Source of the DNA: Escallonia rubra
Taxonomy: Eukaryota; Streptophyta; Magnoliopsida; Escalloniales; Escalloniaceae
Assembly (NCBI GenBank): GCA_033065855.1
Contig: JAVXUO010001427.1
Location: forward strand, 992,001-1,056,000
DNA length: 64,000 nt
Direction of reading: 5' to 3'
Under the pieces are notes generated by a model. It saw nothing but the letters and a program-made list of their open reading frames with translations. It had not been told where the DNA came from and did no database searches. Numbering within the stretch: the stretch's first letter is position 1; each line of letters begins with the position of its first letter. A program made the position numbers and the translations under genes. Shown here one piece after another: positions 1 to 9,206 of this stretch.

Positions 1-673
1 TCTGGAAGGACTTGCTATAAACTGGTCCAGTGTGAGGAACGTAATGGACATGAATGCTGGTTATGGAGGGTAAGAAATTTATTCCGTTTGATGACTAAAA
101 TTACTACTGCCTTTTTTTGTTATTAGCTGAAAGATGTTTCTTATCCTGGACAGATTTGCTGCAGCACTTATTAATCTACCTCTGTGGGTAATGAATGTCA
201 TCCCTATAAGTGGACCGGACACTTTACCCGTTATCTTTGATAGAGGGCTGATTGGAATCTATCATGACTGGTGTGAGTCATTTAACACCTACCCTCGGAC
301 TTATGATCTTCTGCATTCCAGCTTCCTTTTCAGAAATCTATCTCAAAGGTACGGCAACAACTGGCCTTCGGCAGTTCTGATATACAATCATAACTTGATT
401 CAAATCTTACGTTGTGGTCTATAGCAATTGCAGTTAATGATTTTGTTATTTTTTATTTTTTTTGCATTCAGATGTGACATAATAGATGTAGCTGTTGAGA
501 TGGATCGCATACTGAGACCCGGTGGATTTCTTTTAGTCCAAGACACAATGGAAATTATCAACAAGCTTAGTTCGATTCTGCATTCACTCCACTGGTCAAT
601 AACCGTTTCTCAGAACCAGTTTCTTGTCGGTAAGAAAGGTTTCTGGCGCCCAGATGGCAGAATGAGAATCTGA
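1..673 (+). CDS. PMT23: PMT22/PMT23-type putative methyltransferase, C-terminal part (5' end outside window)
   Basis: This is the last 154 residues of a plant PMT family protein (DUF248, S-adenosylmethionine-dependent methyltransferase fold). These are type II Golgi membrane proteins thought to methylate wall polysaccharides. Three exons are visible: 1-69 (entered in frame 2), 154-348 and 472-673, joined at GT/AG sites with consistent phase. Key stretches are [16 protein letters not shown] (SAM-binding glycine motif, split by the first intron), [50 protein letters not shown] and a terminal VGKKGFWRP. All are hallmarks of the family C terminus, and the stop at 671-673 falls where the family normally ends. 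The choice of PMT22/23 over other PMT subgroups rests on remembered sequence and synteny, so the symbol is less certain than the family. The 3' UTR probably runs to about 960-1000. The gene is convergent with the PNGase A gene. Confidence 0.88.
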
Positions 674-1612
674 AGAATGGTTCCAAAGTATTTCCTGCTG
701 TATAGTCTTTCTTCTGATCTATCTTCTATCAACAAGCGCAAGAACAAGAACACGAGAAGGCGGCATTCTTTTCTACGTAGTATAGCCTATTGGTTCAAGT
801 AGCCCAAATATTGTCGGAGGAGCTTCACGTATTATTTTGTGCTTTCTGCAAAAAGTACTGCTTTCTTTCTTCCTTCCTTCCGCTTTTCATTATTACAAAT
901 GCATAGTCGTGGTGCGACGGTTGTAAATATCCTTTAGCAGACGGGAACTACAGCTCATAAAAGCAATTGAATTATCAGTGCAGTTATATTCTCATTTTTA
1001 CAATTTTCATCTTGCTGCCTCGGGAGGAAGAATAGAACCATGAACAGAATATCCTTTTGAGTGCAAATGTATATGCAGACCACTTAGCGATCCTACCATA
1101 ACAAAACGTAGAGCAAATGTTTTATGCAGACCAATTTAATGTTTCTTAGAAGAACAAAGGCACGTCTCCGAAGTTTCGCCTTTCGAGATCCGGCACCGGG
1201 CAGGGGTCAAGCCATCAGTTCCGAATCCTTGCATTTGTGCTTCAACTAAAACGAACGCTTTCTAGCTTTGCTCGCAACTAGAACAGAGCAAACGCTCCTC
1301 ATCAGAGTAACTGGAATGATTTAGTCCTCAACTCGAGATCAGGTTTACGGCTGACACGATGGAGAATTATCGCTCCATAGCCAACCCCAACTAGATTGGG
1401 ACAAAGGCTTATGATGGTGACGATAATTAACTGACGGGTCATTTGGAAAACTGCAGCACTCTCACACAAACGTCACGAAAATTGAAAAGCAAGATAGTAC
1501 TATAACATCACTCTTTAACAAAAGAATGCATATGCTTAAGAACTTCCCATAACTTATGATAGCCAGTACTCTTGACAGTGGAAACAAACAGAAATATGAA
1601 AATGAGGAAGCA
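674..1612. other. Convergent 3' flanks of the PMT and PNGase A genes
   Basis: No coding sequence is supported here. The left part should be the PMT 3' UTR and the right part, near 1500-1612, the 3' UTR of the minus-strand PNGase A gene. The only structured piece is a short retroposon-tail-like sequence at 1372-1416, listed separately. Confidence 0.6.
1372..1416 (+). repeat. Possible 3' tail of a truncated plant non-LTR retroposon (SINE or RTE type)
   Basis: The stretch reads AGCCAACCCCAACTAG, then ATTGGGACAAAGGCTT, then a degraded ATG/GATGGTGAC run. The small CCCAA...TTGGG stem followed by AAGGCTT and a simple-repeat tail is common at the 3' ends of plant SINE or RTE-like retroposons, which usually end in TTG or ATG repeats. 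No body of the element can be recognised upstream, so it would be a short 5'-truncated copy. This is from memory of the motif only. Confidence 0.35.
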
Positions 1613-3388
1613 TCATCCACAAGCAGAGGTCGTATTGTCGCCTACAACACTGCCATTAACAACTGAAACCATCCGAGAATAGCAACCATACTCATCCATG
1701 TGAGTGTAAAGCTGATGAGTGTTGGCCGCACCAGATAGAACATCGTGATCCTTGACCATCATCCATCCACCGGAATCTTGTCTGTTCAACACAGACCCCG
1801 CGAAGGCCCCGTCGGAAGACTTCTCTTTCAGTCCATGAGAAAGATTCGTGATCATCATGTAGGTATCATTTTCCGATCCGGGTAGAGTAACAGTAGTAAT
1901 CCACAGAGGGTATCTCCTCTGCACAACTGAGCGGCTGATCAAGTAGCCCATATCAGATTCAACCCTCACTTCAGACTTAGCCTTCACCTTCTGCTTAACC
2001 ATCTTATCAGTACCATTGTTTCGAAACTTCATCGAGTTCTTGAACTTGAAATCCTGCAAGACATGGGTAGTCAAATTGCCTGCACTCGAATTCACCCACC
2101 CTACAAAAGCGCTCTTCCTCTTCGCTTTTATCTTGAATGATCCATCGAGCTGTTTGAACCCAGACTTTCGTCGCATTGATAGTTTCGGATTGCCAAAATC
2201 AATCACTTTTGCCTGAACTTCCTCCGAGCCATGGTCCAACCAGAGGTGCAAATTGGCATCAACTAACCAAAACGAAATACTCTCAGCCACTCCAAGCCCA
2301 AAGAAATGAACCTTCCCATCCAAAATCAGCCCCAAAAAAGGCGTCAGATCGAAATCGTATGTAGGAAGATCAAATGCTCCGATCGCCACCACCGGTTCCC
2401 AAAACAACGGATTGATCCCACCGGTAAATATAACAGGAAAAGGAACCACTGATCCAACCAAATTCCCATCAATTGTCACCAAGACCTCCCTGTATGCCCC
2501 ATGACCCCTCCCAGTAGTCAAATTATTCACCTGTATGTATGAATCCGGCGGATTTGAGTACCAAAACTCATCATTACCGTGAAATGACACATACACTTCG
2601 AGCACTGCTTTCCTAGTATTTCGAGGAATTCGAATTCCCTTCCACTTCACATCTGATCCATTCTGAATCCTAAACCAAAACCCTTCGTCGCGTAAGCCTG
2701 ATATCGGAATTATCAAATCCGACGGCGTTTCGTATACACTTGACAATCTTTCCTCCGATTTTAACCCTAACTTCTGATCATTGCCAGACCACAATTTCCT
2801 GCGATGAGATGACGGAATCCCAAAGGCGGCGGAGTTGTAGTAGTGGAAAGTGACGTTGACGTGGTAGATGCCGGTGAAATCGTCGTTGATGACGTTTTCG
2901 AGCATGACGGTGAGGGTGAGATTGGACTGTTTTAGTAGAGAGAAGTACTTGGTGACGTCCTTCTGGACGGACCAGAAGATGCCGTCTTCTGTGGGCTCGG
3001 CGGTGCTAGTGCGGAGGAGCTCGGCTCCGGCGAGCCAGACGGCGGCGATGCGGTCGTACTGGTCGCCCTTGCAGGATGCGCGGAATTCGAGGACGACGTG
3101 GGACCAGGTGGGGGTGGTGGCGATGCAGCAGGGGGAGTAAGGGACGGAGACAGGGGGCCGGCCGACGGTGTCCCCGAAGTTGTGGCGGAGGGCGAGGTGG
3201 GGGCAAGAGGGGGTGAGGTGCGCGGTGGGGAGGGGGTGGGTGAGCTCGAGGTAGCGCTGGGATGATGCGTTTTGGCGGAGCGGGGTTGACTTGGTGAAGC
3301 GGTTTTGGGGTGTGGGGGAAGCGTGGGTGGGTGGGGTGGAGGTGAGGAGGAGGAGGAGGGTGGTCAGGAGGAAAGGGATGTAGTACAT
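1613..3388 (-). CDS. Peptide-N4-(N-acetyl-beta-glucosaminyl)asparagine amidase A (PNGase A), secreted glycoamidase
   Basis: An intronless gene for a protein of 591 residues. PNGase A releases whole N-glycans from glycoproteins and glycopeptides and acts in the secretory pathway, vacuole or apoplast. The first ATG of the frame is at 3386-3388; the frame is open for 21 more codons upstream, but that stretch has no ATG. From this start the protein opens with a hydrophobic signal sequence (MYYIPFLLTTLLLLLTS, cleavage expected near THAS). Family landmarks follow: NRFTKSTPLRQ, CIATTPTWSHVVLEF, DRIAAVWLAGAELLRTSTAEP, FWSVQKDVTKYFSLLK, NPPDSYIQVNN, GHGAYREVLVTIDG, GGINPLFWEPVVAIGAFDLP and FWLVDANLHLWLDHG. 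Length and lack of introns fit Arabidopsis At5g05480 and At3g14920 as I recall them. Several N-x-S/T sites suggest it is itself glycosylated. GC content is high over the signal-peptide end. Confidence 0.87.
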   Translation of the reverse strand: MYYIPFLLTTLLLLLTSTPPTHASPTPQNRFTKSTPLRQNASSQRYLELTHPLPTAHLTPSCPHLALRHNFGDTVGRPPVSVPYSPCCIATTPTWSHVVLEFRASCKGDQYDRIAAVWLAGAELLRTSTAEPTEDGIFWSVQKDVTKYFSLLKQSNLTLTVMLENVINDDFTGIYHVNVTFHYYNSAAFGIPSSHRRKLWSGNDQKLGLKSEERLSSVYETPSDLIIPISGLRDEGFWFRIQNGSDVKWKGIRIPRNTRKAVLEVYVSFHGNDEFWYSNPPDSYIQVNNLTTGRGHGAYREVLVTIDGNLVGSVVPFPVIFTGGINPLFWEPVVAIGAFDLPTYDFDLTPFLGLILDGKVHFFGLGVAESISFWLVDANLHLWLDHGSEEVQAKVIDFGNPKLSMRRKSGFKQLDGSFKIKAKRKSAFVGWVNSSAGNLTTHVLQDFKFKNSMKFRNNGTDKMVKQKVKAKSEVRVESDMGYLISRSVVQRRYPLWITTVTLPGSENDTYMMITNLSHGLKEKSSDGAFAGSVLNRQDSGGWMMVKDHDVLSGAANTHQLYTHMDEYGCYSRMVSVVNGSVVGDNTTSACG

Positions 3389-4648
3389 TTTCAAGTGGTG
3401 AGTTTGGACAGCTAACGGAGGAGGGGCGGCGGAGAGGGAGGCGGGTTTCACTAGAGATGGTTACTGGTTGGAGATCATCGGAAGATGGTACAGAGTTTAC
3501 AGTGTTGCTAAGCTGGCTGCTGAGGAGTTCAATGGAGGAGTAATAAGGCCCTGTTTGGCAGGACTACTGAGAGAGTTGGTTAGACCGTTAATTCAGGTCA
3601 CATTTGACATCCTACAAAAGATAAAAAGAAAGTTTTATTGTCATAACAAAGTATGTTTTGGGGGTTCATAGTTACATCACTTATTTTTTCGATAGAGTTC
3701 ACTGCAACCTTTTCCTTCTAGCAAAAGTAAAAGGCTTCTTAGTTACGTTCTTTAATAAGTCAAAAAAATAGTGACGGATCGTCCAAAACAAATAAAGAAA
3801 ACTCTCTTGAATTTTTTTTTAATTTTTTTTTTGGTCGTGGCAAAATTCCTACTAATCATATCATTACTAAACATGTAGTATATGATAGGGTATAAAAAGA
3901 ATCATTACATAATACTGCACTCTGAACAGCGGAGTTTCAGACAATGAGTAATGTATAGTCAAGTCTTCTTGTAAAACATAGAGTGACCAAAGAAAAATCG
4001 GCTTTAACGTTCAGAGATCTCTACCGATTCCTACTCGTGTAAAGGATTGACGTGCCCTTACCCTAATCAAGATATTATTTATAAATAAAGACAACAGCCC
4101 TGGACAAATTTAAACCACACAAAAAATAAGTAAACAAAACACACGATAAGCAAATTCCATTCCAGGTCAACTGCATAACCCAAAAGACGCCAAAAAAAGA
4201 ACAAGGCAGGTCAACTGCTGACACCGCACGTCAATTAAACACACGGTCAACTATTCAACCATGAACACACTTCACCAACAGCTAGACACACCAAACATCG
4301 TGCCACGAGAGCCCCCTGCCTACAACTGTCACCACCACCCACCCCTGACCACCATCGTCGCCGATCACCACCACACAAACCTCAGCCCTATTGACTACCA
4401 CCCGCCTTCAAGATCCATGAATACCACAAGGAACCTACACCGAGAGAAAGGGAGGGGGATTGCAATAGGGATGGAAGGGGGAAAGAAGATGGAGCCCCAA
4501 CACGATAGAAAAACAAGTGTCCAAGGTATAACTCAACTAAGAACCAATGAAAATTGGATGTGGCATGCCACCTGAGCAACCCCACGGGAGGAAGCTTGCT
4601 GCTTTGAGGCTAGCTACATAGTTAATAAGTAAGCGAAAGTACTCCCAT
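3389..4648. other. Upstream region of the PNGase A gene, no gene seen
   Basis: Begins with the 5' leader of the minus-strand PNGase A gene (GC-rich to about 3550), then AT-rich DNA. A plus-strand reading frame at 4261-4575 is proline-, histidine- and threonine-rich with no family resemblance and is not called. The interval ends at the inverted-repeat element starting at 4649. Confidence 0.55.
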
Positions 4649-5039
4649 GAGTTTTGCCCTAAATAACACACTTTTAATACTTAATTACTTTTTTATCTCA
4701 TTTTGAACCTTATTTACCTATCTACCACACTTTTGAAAATCGTGATTCTAAATAGAGATTTTAAGGAAGAAAACGTGGTTTCAAACATATATTTCAATAA
4801 TATATTTTGAACTTTATTTACCTATCTACCACACTTTTGAAAATCATAGTTCCAAACAGAGATTTCAAAGAGAAAAACGTGGTTTCAAATCACGTTTTCA
4901 ATAATATATTATTAAAATCTATGTTTGAAATCACGTTTTTTTCCTTGAAATCTCTGTTTGAAACCACGATTTTCAAAAGTGTAGTAGATAGATAAATAAG
5001 TAATTAAGTATTAAAAGTGTGTTATTTAAGGAAAAACTC
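4649..5039. mobile_element. Inverted-repeat (foldback) MITE with an internally duplicated arm
   Basis: The ends are inverted copies: GAGTTTTGCCCTAAATAACA at the left, and the reverse complement of the right end reads GAGTTTTTCCTTAAATAACA. Homology of the arms continues through ACACTTTTAATACTTAATTA and ACACTTTTGAAAATCGTG. The left arm holds a second copy of a roughly 104-bp unit: TTTTGAAC..TTATTTACCTA at 4701 and again at 4805, each followed by CTATCTACCACACTTTTG. There is no coding capacity. The GAGTTTT ends and the ACTTTTGAAAATCG block are shared with the 141-bp element at 16278-16418, so this is the same or a sister family, probably Mutator-derived. A clean target duplication is not seen; only CCCAT recurs near both ends. 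Confidence 0.7.
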
Positions 5040-6360
5040 CCATTATGGAGTGTAATGGAGTAATTCAATGAACAGTGGTGTAAAGGACACGCATATCATG
5101 AACATGGGCCTGCCATGATTCTAATTCTGTCAAATTCAATGAAAGGCACAGAGTAATTCCAAGAGACCGCAAACATGGTTGTACCAGAACAAGAATGCAA
5201 AGGAGGCATGACCAAAGCAATTACCGGCGTACTCAACAAATTGCAATCAACTACGAGATGTTTACGGTATAATTCGAAGGAGTATAATGAGTGTAATCTT
5301 TACCTCAAATTTATGCAGTAATCTTCATCAAATTGTGTAAGTTTTCGAAAATTTCAAAACCTACATAGTTTAATCAACTCACTTACGTTAAAATCTTCAT
5401 AAGTACAATCCTAATGTGATTAAATTTATCCTTATAATCGAAGTGGATTCGAGATCACAGACCAATTATACGTAAAAATCGCAATCCTCCAAAACCCTAA
5501 CTTTTTCCTTCTTCAATTTCTCTGTAAGCCAAAATTGAAAGGGTAGATAAAACAGACTTGACTAGCCCTTAAAGTCTCTAAATTTGGTAAATACCCAAAA
5601 GACCCCTAAACATTCATTACTTATTCAATATATCCCAAAAATAACTAAATTTGCAAGGATGCCATAAACATAACAATAATTTAATTACTAGTTATTTGGG
5701 GTCTTACACATACCCCCATCAGCAGTGAAACTTTTTGTTCAAAGTGAGGAGAGAAAAGGGGGGAGAAAGGGAAAACGTTATTTCCTTTTCGTTCGCCTCC
5801 GCAATAACATCTCTCTATATCTTTGATTTCCCCTCTCTTACTTCCAAGCAAAGGAATTTTCTTGGAAATTTCTCTCCATTCCCTCGAATTTGGCAACAAA
5901 AGGACTAAATTCTTAATCTTAAAAGTCACCAAACTATAGTAACTGCACAAACTGAATATATATGTCACATACATGAGATGGATCATTGTTATTTATCAGC
6001 AATTTTGGGGCGAGAGAGAAAAATTGTAAAGCAACAAAAAATTACAAAGCGAAAAATATAATTGACCATAAAATGTTTATCAACCATGAAATAAAAGGCG
6101 TTGTCCAAATTAATTGTGATGTTATGTTATTTTGGAGAGCAAAATTTGTGATTACGCTTGTGATTATAAGCCAGTTTGACTTCGCGTTCGCGTTGTCCAA
6201 ATTGGAAATGCTTCAAATAACTTCACATAAAATTGATGTTTTGTAATGCCTCTGCTACACTACTCTTTTACAAACATCACAGCATGTATGACTATGCTAC
6301 ACCTATTAAAAACAGATAGTTGCTGCTTAGGCTTGGGAGAACACATCAGTCAGTCTCTTG
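5040..6360. other. AT-rich intergenic DNA downstream of the MSP-ankyrin gene
   Basis: I see no gene. Short frames at 5681-5986 and 5986-6246 are low-complexity or unrecognisable. The right-hand end should be the 3' UTR of the minus-strand MSP-ankyrin gene. Confidence 0.5.
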
Positions 6361-9206
6361 CTAGAGGATTGATGATAAGGAGGAGGAAGAAGGAAGCGAA
6401 GAAGCCGCCGCCCCTTCCCCGCGGAGAAACCGCGATATATCTTCATAACCCATCTGAGTAGCAATATGAAGAGGGGTTGCCCCTTTGTTGCTCTTGGCAT
6501 TGACATTGGCTCCCCTATCGACCAACACCTCAACCGTCTCTGTGCTGCCACCTTCCACCGCCAAGTGCAGCGGCGTGTGGCCTTCTGCATCCAGGCATTC
6601 CACGTCCGACCCGAACTCCACCAGCAACATCACCGCCTCTTTGTGCCCCTTGATGGCAGCCGCGTGGAGTGCTGTCAAACCATACTGATCACGGTAGTCC
6701 ACACTTGCGTCTTTCTCGAGTAGCAACTCCAGACGCCTCAGCTCTCCGCGTCTTGCCGCGTTCAGTACCTCTTCGCCTCTTTCCAGTATCTCGATCACCT
6801 CTTTCTGCATGCAGGGTCAAGCAAAAATAGTTCAGCTAGCGGACTATAATTAGCTTGGAACAAAGGCTTAGGCCACGTTTGAAGCGGTTTTTTTTTTCCT
6901 CTTTTTTTTTCAGTTTTGAAAATTAGAAGAAAAAAAATGCGTTTGATAACCATTTTTTTTCCTTCTCCAATTTTTAAACTGAAGAGTAAAAAAAAAAACT
7001 CCAAAAACTAATTTTTTTTTTTAGACCAACACCACCACCCTCCCATCGCCGGCAGCCACCTCAGGCGACCACCGCAGGAGACTGCTGGCAGCCACCTCCG
7101 GCCGCCGGCAGTCGCCTCCGGCTGCTGGCCACCACCGCCAGCCACCACCACCGTCGAGCACCGCTACGCCCCATCACCGCCACCGCAAACCACCAAAAAA
7201 AAAATTCAAAATAAAAAGGGCTACCAAACACAAAAAAAAAAAAAAAACTAAAAAAATAAAGGATTATCAAACACCCACTTGTTTTTGTAAAAAAAAAAAT
7301 CAAACTGCTCTTTAAACTAAATATTTGTTCGTAACGTACTAACTTCAAATTAAATTTTTTTAATTAAGGTTATTGTTGAAAGTTTAGAAGAAATAAAAGC
7401 AAAGCGAGTGATTGCATCTTTCCAATGATGTGAGGAAGGCTCGGAAGAGATGCAATTGAATTGCTGGAGTTATCCCCTATTTTGTCACAGGTTGAAAGAC
7501 TTTATTTTTTAATCTTAAAAATCATTCCACATAGTCTAGTTAAAAAACATCCTACATAGCATGCTTTATATTTGCATACATGTCAGGATAGCTAGCTACT
7601 TCATTTATTAAGTTGAGTTGAGTTCCTGTAATTTTGCTCTAACCGTACATGACTTTTTTCTGACACACGTTCTTTTTGAACTTCTTAAAGAGGTTCGTAG
7701 AGATACTCTATTGTACAATATTTATTCTACGATAACTTCAGTGACAAGAGATTGTCGCTAAAATTTTTTTATTGTTCTTGCTAAAACTTATGAATGACAA
7801 TATTTGTTATTAAAATATATTTAGCGACACTTTTATATTACATACGTGTGTTGTACAACATAGAATTCCAGCCCTAGTTACGGCCATTTTCTCAGATCTA
7901 TTCTTCGACAAACCAGCCACGAATCGTCACAAGAACCATAAATGCAAGCTTATGATTGTTCTCATGAAAGTTTAAAAGGAAATTTACTTATAATTTGTTG
8001 CTTTACCTAATCCAAAATGTTGCAAACACTGGTGACTCCCTCAATTATGTTACGTTGTTCTAATAAAAAAAGAAAAAATAAATACGAAAAAATGGACTTC
8101 AAACTTTAGGGTTGGGTTGGGTTGCAATGTGGCAGCCCAGTTAGCAACCCAATCAACCAAAGCTTCAAGGCTTGCAGGCCCACAGTTACTACTTCCAAAA
8201 AAAAAAAAAAAAAGAATTAGTCATGCTTACTTACGTGTCCCTTATCACGGGCAACGTCAAGAGCTGAGCGGCCCCGATCGGCTGCTGTTATTGTGGGGTC
8301 CGCACCCCACTCGACCATCAGCTCCACCATCCGACGGTCCCCATTTGCCGCTGCCCTATATAATGCCGTCCTACCGTCCTTACTCCTCGCGTCCACGTCC
8401 GCACCTGCACCTGCCAACAGCCTAACGCACCCTTCGTGCCCTTTGCTTGCCGCCAAATGCAACGGCGTCCTTCCCTCCTTATCCCTGCAATCCAGCGACC
8501 CACCTTTCACCAGCCTCGAAACCTCGCCCGCCCGATCTCCCGCCGCCGCCGCGTGTAACTCCGTCCACCCTTTCGTCGCCCACCTCGATTCTCTCGCGTC
8601 GCCCAGTCTCTCGACTTTCAACCCGGCATCGAGGAGCAAGCTAATCATGTCCTCCGAGTTATCGGACTCATTCGCCGCCCCGAGCAGCAACTCAGCTTCT
8701 CGAGTTGTCAACTCAGTTAGGATCGACCTCTTCCGTTTGATCATGCTTCTTACGGCGTCACAGTCGCCGGTTTTGACGGCGTGGCGGAGGAGAAATGTAC
8801 CCACATAAGCTACCTTGAGTTTGATGTCATGGGTTGGCCTGTCCGGCACCGAGTTGAACCACGAATTAACGCGATCAGACTGACTTGAATCGGGCGCGTT
8901 CTGGGTGAGGGCGAGTTCCGGCGCGAGCGCGACTCTGAGGAGGAACCGGTCGGAGGGTGAGCGGGGGAATGTCTGGGGGAGCTGGGATTGGGGCCTGAGG
9001 ATGACTTGGAAGGTGGAGTGGGACAAGGGAGGGATGAGTCCACTCGGTGGGTTGACGAGGAACTTGTGAGGGGAAGAGGTCTGGACTTTGAAGGCAATCG
9101 GGGCGGTGGCGCTGAGTGACCTGAGGCGGACGGTGGCTCGGCATTTGCAGCCCAGCAAGAAGTCGATGCGAACCTCTTGATCAGTCACTTCCACCAGTCT
9201 TTCCAT
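6361..9206 (-). CDS. MSP (VAP-like)-ankyrin repeat protein, VAPYRIN-related, two exons
   Basis: Exon 1 is 8235-9206 and exon 2 is 6361-6804; the intron is 6805-8234 (1430 bp, donor CAC|GTAAGT, acceptor TGCATGCAG|AAAGAG, phase 0). The spliced protein has 471 residues. The ATG at 9204-9206 opens MERLVEVTDQEVRIDF, the usual start of a plant MSP/VAP domain. An upstream in-frame extension to 9329 has no domain sense. Residues 4-135 are the MSP domain (GLIPPLSHSTFQVIL; SPSDRFLLR). From about 136 to 460 come ankyrin repeats, several canonical: GWTELHAAAAGDR, GRTPLHLAASKGHEGCVRLL, GRTALYRAAANGDRRMVELM, GLTALHAAAIKGHKEAVMLL and GHTPLHLAVEGGSTETVEVL. It ends in a short serine tail. VAPYRIN, with the same two modules, supports intracellular accommodation of mycorrhizal fungi and rhizobia. 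This protein is shorter (VAPYRIN is about 540) and may be a conserved paralogue outside symbiosis. The intron carries two transposon-like insertions. Confidence 0.82.
6870..7290. mobile_element. Probable non-autonomous DNA transposon in the MSP-ankyrin intron
   Basis: Left side reads CCACGTTTGAAGCGG then T-rich DNA and GCGTTTGATAACCATTTTTT. The right side, reverse-complemented, gives GTGTTTGATAATCC followed by T-rich DNA, so the two flanks are imperfect inverted copies. The interior has a GC-rich CCACC/GCCGGC-rich stretch (7025-7190). The GTTTGATAA terminal style resembles non-autonomous hAT or Harbinger elements, but I could not define exact ends or a target duplication. Confidence 0.4.
7707..7863. 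mobile_element. Small foldback MITE-like element in the MSP-ankyrin intron
   Basis: The ends are TCTATTGTACAA (left) and the reverse complement of TTGTACAACATAGA (right). An inner pair, TTGTCGCTAAAA and ATTTAGCGACAC, is also inverted. The GTCGCTAAA/TTTAGCGAC pair recalls the (A)GTCACTAAA/TTTAGTGAC inner motif of the foldback at 14201-14414. No coding sequence. Confidence 0.45.

Noticed and set aside
3389-3451. In-frame extension of the PNGase A frame to 3451
   Set aside because: The extension opens with GTG, not ATG, and would place 21 extra residues before a clear signal peptide. The ATG at 3386-3388 is the better start.
4261-4575. 104-codon plus-strand frame
   Set aside because: Proline, histidine and threonine low complexity, overlapped by a frame on the other strand; no domain, splice sites or promoter.
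8293-8808. 171-codon plus-strand frame
   Set aside because: Antisense shadow of MSP-ankyrin exon 1, caused by its high GC content.
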